Positions 23,350 through 36,570 of a stretch of DNA of 64,000 bases are shown here, in pieces. Position 1 is the first letter of the stretch, and every line of letters begins with the position of its first letter. A program made the position numbers and the translations under genes. The DNA comes from Solanum dulcamara (taxonomy: Eukaryota > Streptophyta > Magnoliopsida > Solanales > Solanaceae): positions 14,335,501-14,399,500 of the forward strand of contig NC_077247.1 of the NCBI RefSeq assembly GCF_947179165.1. Reading direction: 5' to 3'. The notes beneath the pieces are model-generated. The model made no database searches, was not told the origin of the DNA, and saw nothing but the letters and a program-made list of their open reading frames with translations.

Positions 23350-24730
23350 GGTCTTTGGTCCTCAAATGTAAAGAGTCAAGAAGTATGTGAATTTGCAAAC
23401 ATGTGGGGATACTAGGCTCATAAGTCATGATTGGTCTCCCTAGTATCCTTCTCAATTAAATGATGTCTCCATTGAATCTTAAACACATGAATATCTTTCG
23501 ACATCCCAAGACAAAATAGAAACTTCTCATCTACATAGGTGAAAGGATCATCCAACTAGATTGAGTCATACTGAAGAACATAGGACTTATAAAGAATATA
23601 TTAATGAAACATTGACACATGGATAATTGGATAAACAACTGAAAAGGCTAGTGGCAAGGACAACTCATACGCAATATCTCCAATTGCTCAAAGAATCTCA
23701 AAAGACCAAATATACCAAGGACTAAGCTTGTCCCACCTCCCAAATATCATCACATCTTTCAAGGGAGACACTCAAAGAAAAGAAATATCACCAACATAAA
23801 AACTTAAAGAAAGACGACTATAGCTAATGTAACACTTATGCCTACTCTGATCCTCCCATAGACTATCTTGAATCACACAAACTCAGGCCAGAGCATCTTA
23901 TGTTTGTACCACATAGTCAAAGATTCAAAGCCTCAAACCAACCAATTGGAGATCGGCAATGCCTACTCTACAAGACCTTTAATGGGGCTATATGAATACG
24001 TGAAAGGTAGTTGTTGTTATGAGTAGACTCCGCTAAAGCCAAAATACGATCCCACTGACCTCTAAAATCCAACACACAAGATCAAAGCATATATTCAAAA
24101 CTGAAATAGTCTTCTCTTACTACCTATTGGTTTATGGGTCAAATATTATGCTAAAATATACCCGAGTACCCAACTTATCCTAGAATGCCCTCCTAAAGCT
24201 AGAGGTGAACTTAGAGCCTCCATTAGAGACAATACACACAGGCATCCCATTAAAATTAACCACCTCCCCAACATAGATATGGGTCAACCTCTTAGCACCG
24301 AAGAAAGACTATATGGGCAAGAAATAAGCCAATTTCATCAATCAATCCATGATACCCAAATACTATCAACACTTCAATAAGTCCTTGATAACCCCATAAT
24401 TAAGTCCATGGTTATCCATTCCTATTTAAACTCAGAAATGGGAAAAGTCAAACACACCATGAGGCCTCAAATCACTATACATCCTTTTTATGCCTGGCTG
24501 AATGGAATACCTAGAGTTGTAGGCTCTGAACAATTTGAATCAAGTCCTCAGCCCAAGAAATAAAAATAAGGTTGCCAAATTTCATGATGCCCTCAGAGTC
24601 TACGATTGTATCACCACTCAAAACTTATCATAAAAAGCCATGAAGTCCTCATTCTTGAACTGCCAACTACGAATCTGCTCCAATAGGGTAGTGCGAGCCT
24701 CACTACAAGTTAGAACTCGAATGAGATTGA
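23350..24730 (-). pseudogene. E7 integrase, broken
   Basis: Minus-strand fragments of an integrase: near 23740 a D-V-M-I-F-G-R-W-D-K-L-S-P-W-Y-I segment (the C-terminal G-K-K-K-L-S-P-x-Y-I box), near 23660 I-G-D-I-A-Y-E-L, and upstream core pieces (for example N-R-Y-H-S-S-like at about 24010 and the second Asp region near 24210). No open frame exceeds about 60 residues. It belongs to the same lineage as the E6 integrase. Confidence 0.65.
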
Positions 24731-25900
24731 AGATATCAAGTTGAACTAACTTGTTGGCTAAGGATTGCTGCCTAATGCCAAAAGTATCTCCAAAACTAAC
24801 AGAAAGGCTAGACTATTTATACTCCCATCCTTTGATCTTAAGGAATTTGCAATAACATTTGCCTTGCCTGGATGGTACAAAATAGAGAGGTGATAGTCTT
24901 TCAAAAGGTCAATCCACCTATGTTTTCTCGGGTTGAGTTATTTCTTGCTCTAAATGCTCTAAAGACTTGGGATCTATGAAGATCTCATAATAAACTCCAT
25001 ATAAGTAGTGCCTCTAAATCTAAGGTCAAATATTATCACCGCCAACTCAAAATTATGAGTAAGGTAGTTGTGCTCTTGCACCTTAAGCTTTCTCAACACA
25101 TAAACTATAACACGACTCTACTGCATTAAAACATAATCAAAACAAATGTTGGATGCGTCATAAAGTGCCATAAACCTCTGTCTCTAAACTAGAAGAGTCA
25201 GACTTAGAGTATTGGTAAGAAACTCATTGAGCTTTAGAAATCTAGCCTCATACTCATCGAACAACTGAAGGGTACACCTAATATAGTCAGCCTAGACAAC
25301 GATACTATTATACAGGGAAGCCCTTGATGAGTTGTCTATAGTAGCCTACCAACCCAATGAAAATCCTAGTCTCTAACATTGATGTGGGCCTAGCCCAATC
25401 ATGAACAAAATAAAAATAGAGTATATATACTACCTAAAAACAACATCATCATTTCTATGAACACAACTAGAACATTGGTCAATCCAAATGAACGCCAATA
25501 TGAGGTCATCAATATGAGGCATAGGGTACCTATTCTTTACTTCACCCTATTCAGCTACCTGTAGTTGGCACACATATGCATAAAACTATTATTTTTCTTC
25601 ACAAACAAATGTATCCTAAGGCAAGACACTCAAACTAAAAAATCCCTGACCTAAAAGATCCAGTAACTGAATATTAAGGTCTTTAATCTCAATATGTTCC
25701 ATATGATAGGTTGAAATAGAAATAGGATGAGTGCCCAACTCATAATCAATAGAAAAATCAGTATCATGCTCAGCAGAATAGCTAGGTAGGTTGTTAGGAA
25801 AGATATATATGATATCATGCACAAAAAAAATTGAACCAATCATAGGGCCCTCCGTACTACAATAACAAATATAAGCCAAATAGGGTAAGCACCCACTTGA
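24731..25900 (-). pseudogene. E7 reverse transcriptase and RNase H, with catalytic deletion
   Basis: RNase H pieces lie at about 24840-25290. RT pieces: pre-RT segment I-D-Y-E-L-G-T-H-P-I-S-I-S-T-Y-H-M, then I-E-I-K-D-L-N-I-Q-L-L-D-L-L-G-Q-G-F (25620-25760, the family L-G-K-G-F-I motif), and S-F-G-L-T-N (near 25490). Directly after it the sequence reads V-V-F-I-E-M-M-M, so the Asp-Asp catalytic motif is gone and the following RT thumb is shortened by deletion. Confidence 0.7.
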
Positions 25901-26889
25901 TACTAATCACCAATCCTGAACATAAAAATAATCCCAATTGATGTGCAATTTTCAATAACTCAAGAAACACTAAGCATAGATAAGGTAATAATTTTGGCAA
26001 AAAAATCCAGGACCACACGATAAGGGAATAATATGTCCATGACAAAAATTATATTAAAATCTAATATATAAAGCAAAATAAGGTTATCCTAGATATCACA
26101 CTCCCATATCATCAAAACATAGGCTTTATAGAGCTGATACACTACTAAAGAATAACCAAAATAGTTGACATATGCAACAGAACTAACAAAGGCTTAGAAA
26201 TTAACTCTGACCGAGGAGGAAAATAAACAGACACATTGGAGTAAGTAGATCCTGGATCAAATAAACAAAGGCTGTCTGATGGAAAACTGGTATCATACTT
26301 AAGTTTATCAATGCCCTATGCTTGGGACAATCTCTAACATAGTGCATAACTTTGTTGCAATCAAAGCAACTTGTTCACCTGAAGGTCTAGGTGGAAGAAT
26401 ATCTGATCCTCCCTAGCCTCCACGACCTAAAGTATAAAGTGAAGCCTGAACAAGTCGACTAGCCACTAAGGTTTATAAGAACGTTGACTCCTACCTGAAA
26501 AGCTCCCATCACAGGACTGAGAGACACTGTAGCTACCCTGAAAGTTATCCCTTTTATTGCTATCCGGGCAGGCCTCACAATGAAGGTCCTTTATAGTACG
26601 AGCATGTTCAACTACATCCAAAAAAGATCTAATTATTGATGGCTAGGACAATTTAGTAATTCGGAATAGGATTATAAAACCTCAAACAAAAAAATAATCT
26701 CTCTAATTCTTTATAATAGAATAATAGCACCATGTATGAAGAGCTGATGGATATTGGTCTTATACTCTTGTACTGAAATAAAGCCCTACTCCAGCCTAGT
26801 GAACTAATCACTTAGTCTGTCCCTAATATCGGAGATATGAACACAACCAAGAATGCCTCAAAGAACTTTTCCAAGTCACGGAAGGTTAC
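25901..26889 (-). pseudogene. E7 protease and gag end with CCHC knuckle
   Basis: The CCHC knuckle is intact at 26327-26368 on the minus strand: C-F-D-C-N-K-V-M-H-Y-V-R-D-C, spacing C-x2-C-x4-H-x4-C. Downstream (25901-26320) are protease fragments (F-D-P-G/S segment near 26260). Upstream, 26400-26889 holds decayed gag, ending abruptly at E5. Gag packages element RNA; the knuckle binds nucleic acid. Confidence 0.7.
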
Positions 26890-29180
26890 AGTTTAAGACC
26901 CCGGAAATTAGAAAGTCATAAAAATAGATTTTAAAAGAAGATTTTAGGAAATTGTAGCTTTTGACTTCCCACGAGGTATTTGATAGGTCATTTAACATAC
27001 CACGACCCGTGGTCATTGAATTCAACTATAAATGGTGATTGGAAAAGAATTTATAAGGACCTTTTAATGGACCATAAAAGGAACCACGACCCGTGAAGAA
27101 GTACCATGGAAATAATGAGGAAAAAAGGGATAAAGTGAAGTCTATGATTGGTATTACGACTCATGATAAGTTCTACCAGCCATATAAAGTTTTCATGTAA
27201 AAGACTAATGAACCATTGGGAAAATATTATTGTGAAAAGTTCAATGGAAGGGTATACGGCCCTTAGGATATTGTACAGACCATATAATCCACCCTTGAAA
27301 CCTCCAGAGACAAGTGGCCATTGGGTGACTTTCCACGAGGACATTTACAGTTCATCGTCATCTTTATAACCCATATATCCCGCCGTAAAAGAGAAGGGTT
27401 CAAGGATTCCTTAGGGTGTTTCTACGAGGGCCTTCTATGACCTATCAAGCACACGACGACCTATATTCCCCTCTATCAAAATCCCTTTGCCCAGACTTTT
27501 ACCCCGTTGCCTGTATGGACAACATAATATACCATAGAATTGTTCACGGTCCGTGGAGTCTTTTAGGGGCACTTTGGACTTTTTCCTACTCTTTTAAAAT
27601 TATATTTGGACTATTTTAGGTTATATTATCTAGTTTATTAGTTAAACCAAACCTCCTAATTCCCTCATTCACTCTAAAAAAATCATCTCTATATAATTCT
27701 TCTCTTAATTCCATCTTCTTCCTCAAGCAAAGGATCCAACGATTTCAAAGTTCAGGTCACCAAATTCAAAGAGCATTTAGGGCTTTAATTGACAAAGGTA
27801 TATAGGAATTCATCCATGATTCTTCCATGGATGGAGTCCCAAAGATTTCTCCCTAATTTATATCAATTTTAATTCAATTACTATTGGGTTTTTATGAAGA
27901 TGCATTGGTTCAATTCAATTATTCTTTTGCTTAATTGCAATGGCCTATTCATGCATGATTTGAGTTGAATTGCATTTTTAAAAAAAATTGCAATGACCCA
28001 TGTACCATGTTATGAGTTTCATGTTTTAAACCATGAATTTATGATCATAAAGTTTATGAAATATCATGTATGATTTATGAAAGTTATCTATTATGATTCA
28101 AGTATGTTTCAAGTGCAAAACCATGGATTCTGAAAGGTTTTCTCACAATATTCAAGATATAATAATTTGGATGCTTAGAAAGGTATGTATCCACTAGATC
28201 AAGTTATTGATCATAGTTTCAAGGAGCTAATATTTTGATGTATTTTCATTATAATAGATTGGTTGACTTACCTTTCTAATGACTATGTTTAATGTATTTC
28301 ATTGGGAATAACTTCACACCAAGCAAAATTTGTGGTGGTGATCCATGAGGGAACCCTAGTAGGAACTCTTAATTTCATAACTAATTGCAATCAAATGTTT
28401 GTCTTTATATCTTAACTAGTGGATCCATATATAGCTCATGTTATGTTTATGATATAGAGTCTAGTTTGGCAAGTAGCCTCTCTCTTCGCAGTGTTTACAT
28501 CAGATTCCATGTTAGATCTCACATAGTCTTACATATAGGTTAAGGTTAACATCCCACAAATGGATATGCTATGTTACAAGTTCTTATGATTGTTTATGAT
28601 GCATTGACCATAAGATATGCTTCAAGTTATTTCAAGTTTTACTCATGTTTTCAAGATATTGGTAATTCATCACATGTTCATATTGACTATGTTCGATTAC
28701 CATTGTTCATGCATGCTTCTCACATACTTAGTGAATTCCATGTACAAATACATGCCTTTTTCCTACATTATATCATAATGTAAGGTAGGATGAGCACTCT
28801 ACTCACTCCGCTCGTGGCTAGATATTGAGCTTACTTTCCTCTTATTGGTGAGTCCTTATTTTCAACAACACGACATTTATGATATTATTTTATGTTCATG
28901 ACTTTTAATTCCTACGTTGGTGACCTAAATGCTTGTCTTATGCCCTATCTAGACTAGTATATGCATGCTAGATTTTCAAGGTATCTATGTTGTGATTTTC
29001 ATTCGGAGTAATTTCTCCATTATCGAGATATTCATGTTAAGACTTTTATCCCCCACTTTTAATTTAGTCTTATTGTTTTATTTACCTTATGTATGCACAT
29101 TTATGATATGTCAAGAAACTATGAGGCATTTAGGAAACTTCACTTCTTTCACTAGTCTTATGTCATTAGATATAGTTTAA
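26890..29180 (+). repeat. LTR A3 (5' LTR of E5)
   Basis: Starts near 26890 with a mutated TG followed by TTTAAGACCCCGGAAATTAG, matching the A-family start. It has the palindrome array (26990-27560), a decayed donor AGGTATAT (27796-27803) and the ACTAGTGGATCC block (28415-28427). The end is poorly preserved around 29150-29180 and I see no TGACA end or primer-binding site before gag. Confidence 0.68.
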
Positions 29181-29228
29181 CCCTAAGGCTTTTCCCTCTA
29201 ACAATTTTTCTTTGTGATTAAAAAATCA

Positions 29229-30330
29229 TGCCTCCAAGGAGTGCTCCTGTGTGAAGGAATGTAGAAGAGGAGAAACACGCTCCAAATGGCCCTTTGAATT
29301 AACAAGTCTCTCATGCAGAGTTTCGGGCCGTGTTTTAAGTTCTTTCCCAAGACATATCCACTAAAGCTAATATGAAATTTGTTGCTCTCGTTAATCTAAA
29401 TATGGGTACAACGGCTAGCCGAGTTCATGATTTTTTGCTTGAACCCTTCCAAGTTTCTTAGCTCTAAGGTGGATGATAATCTGCAAGAATTTGTCGAGGG
29501 TACTGGTAAGATTTATGATATCATGAGAATTGGTCTAGTGGAGAAGGGGGACTTGGAGGCATATCAACTTAAGGTAGTTGCCCAAGTTTGGTTTGACCAA
29601 TTGAAGAGCGAAAAGGGTAGAGATGATGGTCCCATTGGTCGGGAAGAGTTTAAGAGTGTTTTCCTCAATCTTTTCTTTCTATTGGAGTTAAGGGAGGCAA
29701 AGGTGCAAGAATTCATCAATTTGAGGAACGAAAATATGAGTGTGAGGGAAAATGCCCTCAAGTTTGCACAATTGTCCAAATATGCTATATTCATGGTTGT
29801 CAATCCTAGAGCTCGTATAAGAACCTTTGTTTTAGGTATATCATACTTTGTTGTCAAAGAATGTAGAACCTCCATGCTAATCAAGGAAATGTATATATCT
29901 AGGCTTATTTCACATGCCGAGAAAATAAAGGAGGAAAAGTTGAATGAGAGGTCTACAAGGTAGTCCAAAAGGGCTTGAACAAATGGTGGTGAGTTTTCAT
30001 ATGGTAAGTACGGAAATCGGGGTCATTCTTAATTTTTCCAAAAGTACTCTGGACATAATTCATCTAACCCTCCGGCTTCAAAGTTTAACAAAAATAGGAT
30101 GCCTAACCCTAAGCTTCACAGAGAAACTACGAATGGACAACCCATTCCCACATATAAGAAGTGTAGGAAGAAGCATCCAGGAGAGTGTTTGGAGGGTTAG
30201 GGTGCTTGTTTCGGTTGTTGTAGGACAAGTCACCAAGTGAAGGACTATCATTCGAGTTCTACTAGAGGTTGAGGTGGTTAAACCAAGACTAAGACTACTA
30301 CAGGTCGACAGGTACGACATGGTACTACTT
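29229..30330 (+). pseudogene. E5 gag
   Basis: Begins at ATG 29229 (M-P-P-R, the usual start in this family), with early stops in the first 70 codons. The open stretch 29427-29963 (178 residues) covers the capsid: K-V-D-D-N-L-Q-E-F-V-E, L-E-A-Y-Q-L-K-V-V-A-Q-V-W-F, E-L-R-E-A-K-V-Q-E-F-I-N-L-R, K-F-A-Q-L-S-K-Y-A, I-S-R-L-I-S-H-A-E-K-I-K. The CCHC knuckle (30205-30246) reads C-F-G-C-x4-H-x4-Y: the last Cys (TGT) is now Tyr (TAT). The tract just before the ATG resembles a splice acceptor region. Confidence 0.85.
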
Positions 30331-30935
30331 CGGGTGACAGTGCTAAAACATGTTTTATGCTTTGCAAACTCATCATGAGTTAGAGGATTCACCAGATATT
30401 TTGACCGGTATGTTGAAAGTCTTTTATTTTAAAGTTTATGCATTGTTAGATCCGGGTTCTACTATATCATTTGTTACTTCTTATCTTGCTATGAAATTTT
30501 TTGTTAGTCCCGAGATTTTGTTAGAGCCTTTTTGGTCTATACTCCTATTGGTGATTCAGTTTTGGCTAAAAGAGTCAATGGAAATTTTCCAGTCACAGTT
30601 TTTCAGAAAGTCACCATGGTTGATCTTGTAGAGCTTGATATGACCAATTTTGATGTTATCCTTAGTTTGGATTGGCTTATGTTATCTTTCCATATTTTTT
30701 AGAACATATGTGGTCAAGTTTTAGTTTCCCAATGAGCCATTCCTAGAATGGAAAGGTAGTAATTTTGTGTGTAAAGTCAATTCATTTCCTGCATTAAAGC
30801 TCAGAAAATAATTTATAAAGTTTGCAATTATCATATAGTTTGGTTTGGGGATATAATTTCAAAGCTCCTACTCTCGAGTCAATTTTGGCTGTTAATGAGA
30901 TTCCAAAAGTGTTTCCCAATAATCTCCCAGGTGTC
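30331..30935 (+). pseudogene. E5 protease
   Basis: The open stretch 30350-30631 contains F-Y-A-L-Q-T-H-H-E-L-E-D-S-P-D-I-L, V-Y-A-L-L-D-P-G-S-T-I-S-F-V-T-S (active-site Asp with D-P-G-S-T) and F-F-V-S-P-E-I-L-L-E-P-F. After a shift the second half reads L-V-E-L-D-M-T-N-F-D-V-I-L with the G-M-D-W-L box altered to S-L-D-W-L. The linker continues to L-P-G-V at 30935, where solo LTR H is inserted. Confidence 0.8.
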
Positions 30936-32334
30936 TAATAAGTGGGTTATTTTCACTCAATTAGAGCTCTATTCTTATACCTTTGTGTTGGTAATCTAAT
31001 GATTGAGTCCAATTATCCTTTGAATTATGCTTATTTCATGTATTTGTGGCTTATAAGGAGTTTTAATGGAAAACACAAGAATTGAGGAAAAAGTGAGTAG
31101 AAAATAGTGTAGATTGAGCCTCTAATGTCACTTAAGCTTCAAGAAACTCGCTTAAGTGATCAGTCAAAGAGGTCAAAGGATCACTTTAGCAATGGAGTGG
31201 CATTATCTTTAGAGAACTGGTCAACCAAGTCAGTGTTCTGTTTCCCGAACAAGTACTTGCTCTAGAGAGGTTCGCTTTTGTGAACTGATAGTCACTTTAG
31301 CGACTGACTTCTAGTGTGGAAAGTATGTTTTGGAATTTCACAACTTTGGATCCCAAATTCTCTCAAAAGTTGATGGATAAACTAGGGCAAGGTATTTGGA
31401 AATCATTCTACATCAGACAAATAGAGAACTCCTTCAAGAACACTCCATAGCTTGGGCTTAGGTTTTCATAGTAAGTTTCCTACAACTCCCTATCGGATTG
31501 GAGATTGAATTCTTAATTCTAACTATTTTACTCCTTTCATCATTTCCTTTCTCTGTATTGCATGAATTATAGGTGTAATTATCACAATAGAATTGGGGTT
31601 TTGTGCTAGTAATAGACAATTGATTGGGTTGTTGATTTAATTCTTTTGCTTTTGCAGTTAATTGAATATATTCTCATTTATGAATTGATTCTTTGATTAT
31701 CTAATAAATTTCATGCTTTAAATTCTTTCTTCTGGATTTGATTGCTCCTTGGACTTGCTAATTAATTTGATTGAGCTTGAAAGAGCAATTGAGGCTGGAA
31801 AAAGTTGATTAGTGCATAATTTGAGGTTTAGCATCTCATACTTGGAATTTTATCTAGAAATAGTTTAATACATGCATTGCCTAAGTAAAATCAATTGTAT
31901 TGTCATTTAATTGGGTTTGTAAGAACTACTTGAGAAATATTTGCCTATATTCGAAAGGATTAGGTGGATAACTTAGACTCTAGGCATATATGATTTTATC
32001 CATGATTGATTGAGATTGTATGAGATTAAGGTTCAATGGATCATGTGAATGATAATTGACTTCCCATTCCCCAAATTCTCTTTAATTCCTTGCTTGGAAA
32101 TGCCTTTTCCCTTGTATCCATGTTCCCTTTCCCTTATACTAAATTATTACTAAAATCTTCATATTATAATTGTATCATATGTTTCGGGTTAAAACTAGTG
32201 GCTTGAAATTCTTTATTTCCTCAATCACCTACACATTGTTCCTTGCGGGATTCAACCCCAAAATTACACGTTGGGTTTATATTGCTAGCAACTGCATACA
32301 CTTTGAATCATAAGGGCGTAGTTGAGAACTATCA
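30936..32334 (+). repeat. LTR H, solo LTR in the E5 protease-RT linker
   Basis: A 1399-bp block with no coding capacity, unrelated to LTRs A-G. Starts TAATAAGTGGG (TG decayed), ends GTTGAGAACTATCA. Flanking 5-bp GTGTC (30931-30935) and GTAAC (32335-32339) are a decayed target duplication (3 of 5 match), and the E5 reading frame resumes in phase across it. The ending ('ccttgcgggattcaacccc' near 32245, then ..CTATCA) resembles Tat/Athila-type LTR ends. Orientation is taken from that end. Confidence 0.65.
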
Positions 32335-32885
32335 GTAACCCTCCCGAAAAGGAGATATACTTTGGTATTGATCTTCTTCTAGATACCAAACCTATCTATA
32401 TTCTTCCATACCGTATGGCCCTAGCAGAACTTAAGGAGTCAAAAGATAAGTGGAAGGATTTGTTCAATGCTGGTTTCATTAGACTATGTATCACACAATT
32501 GTGTGCTTTGGTTCTCTTTGTTAAGAAGAATAATGGTTCTCTTTGCATGCGTATTGATTATCGATAATTGAATAAGGTCACCGTTAAGAATAAGTGTTCC
32601 ATTCCAATGATTGATGACTTTTTTGATAAACTTCAAGGTGAAAGCTACTTTTCTAATATTCTTCTTCCATCGGGTTATCATCAACTCCAGTAAGAGAATG
32701 TGACATTACAAAGATGACTTTTACAACTCCGCATGGTAACTTTGAATTTTTGATTATGTCTTTTAGACTAATGAATGCACCTATAACTTTTATACATTTG
32801 ATGAACATGGTGTTAAAGCAATATTTAGATGTGTTCATTATTATGTTCATTGATTATATATTGATCTATTCTCGGAGTGAATAGA
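32335..32885 (+). pseudogene. E5 reverse transcriptase, 5' two-thirds
   Basis: P-P-E-K-E-I-Y-F-G-I-D-L-L-L-D-T-K-P leads into M-A-L-A-E-L-K-E, then F-V-K-K-N-N-G-S-L-C-M-R-I-D-Y-R followed by a stop, K-V-T-V-K-N-K, S-G-Y-H-Q-L after a shift (near 32675), M-S-F-R-L-M-N-A-P (near 32760) and the catalytic motif F-I-D-Y-I-L-I-Y-S-R-S-E (near 32850), in which the second Asp is Tyr. It stops at 32885 against the 3' LTR of E6; the continuation is at 50688. Confidence 0.82.
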
Positions 32886-35079
32886 TGAGTCTAAAAGGGT
32901 AAAATTGGTAGTAGTCTCCAAATAGTCAATATGGATGGCAAAGCTAAGAAGTCCAGTGCCCAAACCTCAAACCGCGGATATGTTTCAAAGAGGCATAAGC
33001 CCATCATTAGTTAAGTCATCTACGAAGAGGACAATCACACAACATGACAAGACATTGAATATGTGATGATAATGGATACTGAATAATATCATGTCATCTA
33101 GTCATCCTGAGACCACTGTGGTCGATGTCTACTCTCAGATAATCAATTCAACACTCCAAGCTTGACCCAAACCCGATTATGAATCGCCAAATGAGTCCCC
33201 AAAGCTCAAATCATCCCTGAATGAGCTGAAAAGGGGGGAGAGTGGGTTGAAGGTCTTTAAGCTAAGGTAACGCCTAATATAAGGCTCAAAATACAAGACT
33301 CAAGTCTTCCACTCCAGTCTATAGGGAGCTACGCTGTCTAAATTGACGTCGAAGTAAAATCAAAGCCTGAAGGCTCGAACTATTGCAACTCTATGACAAG
33401 TACTAGTCTAAGCCTAGACTAAGGGCAATATTCTCAATATTGATAGAAAATATTAATATTCAAGCAATAAGGTAAGGATGAACATAGCAGAAATAACAAC
33501 AAGCTCGCAAGTACCTGGTACTTCCCTAAAATAGCCTTAAATACGATTTCTACACAAACAGGCATGCACATTAACCCAACAAACCTAAATTATAAATAAT
33601 CTTCATATTATCTCATAAACAAGTTCCATATAAGAAAAAGAAAGTCGTAGCCTATCTTTAGATTGATCACACATTCTCCAAAATAAAAGTACAAGAGCTT
33701 TCCCTTTCTAAATAGCTTCCTAGAACTGTCATGCTATCAAAAATAGGTTCACAATCCGAGAAAACCCAATTTCGATTTCAAAAATGATAATGTGGGACCC
33801 ACTATGGAAATTTTGAAATTGAATCTATGAAAAGGTTTGATTTACCTCCTCGGACTTGTGTTCCAAATAGGAGCACAATTCGGTGCTCAGAACAGTAAGA
33901 ACAAGGACATTCAATAAAATCACAAATTTAAGCTTAAGAATGGCTCAAGGTATTTGACGAATTTTACCTCAAATGAAGTCTCCTTGACACTTTGGAACTG
34001 ATCACCCACATAGCCACAAATATTAAGAAAATTTGGACTTTGAATCACCTAAAATGGATTTCTTTAGTTCTTGATATGAATGTTTGAAGTTAGGATATTA
34101 TGCTGATCGTGTCTAGTTTAATTAAAGAAAGTTCTAGACAAAAATGACCTTCCCAAATGCGGCTACAGTAGCCCGCGAATGTAGAGGTGTCAAGAGTTTA
34201 CCTATGAGAATGCGGAGGGGCCTCCACGAATAAAGAAGGAAAATGCCTTGGCTTTCACAAATGTTATAGACCTCATGTGAATGCGGAAGGAAACAAACTA
34301 ACCATCAGAAAAAGAGGCTAGGATCATGCGAATGTGGATACCAATTCACTTTGCCTCTAAGAACATGATCGACAAATCATCCTTGCACCAGCAATGCTGC
34401 AACTTTGAGATTTAGCAATGTCCAAGTCTCTGACAGGATGATAAGGATTCAATCAAAACTCCGCCCATGCAAACAAGATATGCTACCCCACAAAATTTGA
34501 CTTTACGAACACAATGGCGCAGTTGAAATTTCAGTATAAGGTTATTTTAAAGAAAAGTGAGTCCATTTCCTAAGTTCCATTTTTAGGAAATTCAAACAAC
34601 GGGCCTCAGTAATAGATTAAAAGCCTTGAGAAGCACATAAAAGGTCATTCTAGACCAAACTTGACAATCCAGAGCAAACCTCACTGACAAAATTTTCTTC
34701 TAAGCGTGTTTTCAAAGAATTTTGACCAAAGTTAAACTTAGGCCAAATTTCAAAGGCTAAAATGTCTAATTGTTCAAACTCACATCGAAAGCCTTGATAC
34801 TATTGCAAACCATGCTACTAGCCTAATTTGACCATTCTAGAGTGGAAAACCAGTCACAATTCCATTCTAAGGTCATTTACCTGATGTTTTGAAAAAAATC
34901 AACTTTTTTAGTTTCAAAAGCTCCAAAATAGAGAAATATGCATAAAACTAAAACTAACAAATAGGCGACCGAACAATCAGTACCAGCAAGTCATAAATTA
35001 CTAAGGGTTGTTATAGAAATTCTTGAAACTACGTAATGAATTCATTAACACAAAAATTATCTGGAGGGTCATTATGACA
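32886..35079 (-). repeat. LTR F1 (3' LTR of E6)
   Basis: Starts at 35079 on the minus strand with TGTCATAATGACCCTCC, preceded by the purine-rich TTTAGTAGTGGA tract (35080-35091). Ends near 32886 against E5. Parallel to F2 from 33195 upwards (the ATGAGTCCCCAAAGCTC block is shared at 33200 and 39620). The last 300 bp (32886-33190) have no partner in the truncated F2. Donor-like AGGTAA at 33964-33969 (minus). Confidence 0.68.
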
Positions 35080-35091
35080 TCCACTACTAAA

Positions 35092-36570
35092 AGAACTTTC
35101 TTCGGCAAAAGTAAAAGTTAGGAAGTATCAAAAGGCTCAAAAAGGCCGGGGAACATCTTCTGAATCATTTCCTAGGTCACAAAGGTATCCTCCTCGACTA
35201 AATGATGTGTCTAATGGACATTAAACACAGGAATGACTCTGAATCTAAATCGTCTCACATCTCTAGCTAGGATGGGAACTGTCTCCTTAATAAAGTTCAG
35301 GCGATCATCTAACTCAACTAAATAATATAGGAGCATATGTGGCTTATCGAGAACATATCGGCACAGCATAAAAAAATGGAAAATTGCATAGATGGTTGAG
35401 AATGATGAAGGCAAGGCTAACTCATGTGCAATATCACCAGTTGTCCCCAAAATCTCCAAAGTACCAATATATTTGGGGATAAGCTTACCCCGCCTCTTAA
35501 ATCTCATAACACCCTTCAAAGGCTATACTCGAACAAATATTCGGTTACTAATGATAATTCTTAAAGGTTGATGCCGATGATCTGCATAACTCTGATGTCT
35601 ACTCTGAACTATCTTGAGCTTATCTTAAATCACCATTACATGATCTAAGGCCTCTTGAATCAAATATGTACAATGTGGCCTAGGCTTTGTGGACCTAAAC
35701 TAACCAGGCAAAAAGCGACAATGCCTACTATAAAAGGCCTCAAATTGGGCAATCTAGATACTAGAGTAGTAGTTGTTGTTGTACGCAAACTCCACTAAAG
35801 GAAAAAACTAGTCCCACTAACCTCGAAAGTCCAAAACAAAGGCTCGGAAAATATCCTCAAGGACTTGAATACTATCTGTCTGTAGTTGAAAAGATGTGCT
35901 AAAATTTACATAGGTGCTCAACTTCTCTTGAAAAAGTCAACTAAAAGATGGATGTGAACTATAAGCACTGTTCTTAGATAGTAGATACATGCACACCATA
36001 AATACGAACCACCTCCTAAATGTAGATACGGGACAACCTGTCACCCCTGAAGGAACTATGAATAAAGAGGAAGTGCATTGACTTTTTCAATTGATAAACG
36101 ATGACCGAAATACTATCAAAACCTTTGGAAGTGCAGGGAAACCCTATAATGGTGTCCATGGTGATACACTACCATTTCAACTCAACAATTGGTAATTTCT
36201 AAAACTCACCACCAACTGTTAAATTCTCGGCTTTCACCTGCTAACAACTCAAACAAAGAGAACAGAGTTTGAAATGTCTCTCCTCAAACTGCTCCACCAG
36301 TAATGCTGCCTTAACTCATAATACATATTAGCAATTCTCAAATAAAGAAAGTATCTGGAATCATGGGCCTATCTAAGAATCAATTGAATCAACCCTCTAA
36401 CACTTGAAACACATTGACTACCATAAAACCTAAATACCCTATCTGAATCTAAGTTAGTCTGACCTGTGTCACCTCCTAAAACTTGATCTTGAAGGGCTAC
36501 AATCTCCTCATTCTCGAACTGTTGACCATAAATTCGATAAAAATAGATGATTAAACTCCCACAAAAGCTA
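35092..36570 (-). pseudogene. E6 integrase, broken
   Basis: The C-terminal part is the best kept (open stretch 35211-35519): M-K-G-V-M-R-F-K-R-R-G-K-L-I-P-K-Y-I-G, D-I-A-H-E-L-A-L-P, Y-A-I-F-H-F-F-M-L and L-D-K-P-H. The end R-F-R-V-I-P-V differs from the Tekay-like tail of E2/E3/E5: I see no V-K-V-L-W-R-N tail, so this is a different gypsy branch. Upstream core pieces lie at 35650-36300 with many stops. Confidence 0.7.

Larger units (their letters stand above)
21572..26889 (-). mobile_element. E7: Ty3/gypsy element of the LTR-F family, 5' truncated
   Basis: Minus-strand order: gag end with CCHC knuckle, protease, RT, RNase H, integrase, 3' LTR. The gag is cut at 26889 where the LTR of E5 (+) begins. 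It belongs to the same family as E6 by LTR start (GTCATTATnA-type end on the plus strand), the GTAGTGGA-like polypurine tract and gag/pol sequence. Heavily decayed. Confidence 0.72.

Noticed and set aside
27051..27369. Overlapping open frames on both strands in LTR A3
   Set aside because: They lie in the palindrome array, where self-complementary sequence opens frames on both strands; no protein similarity recognised.
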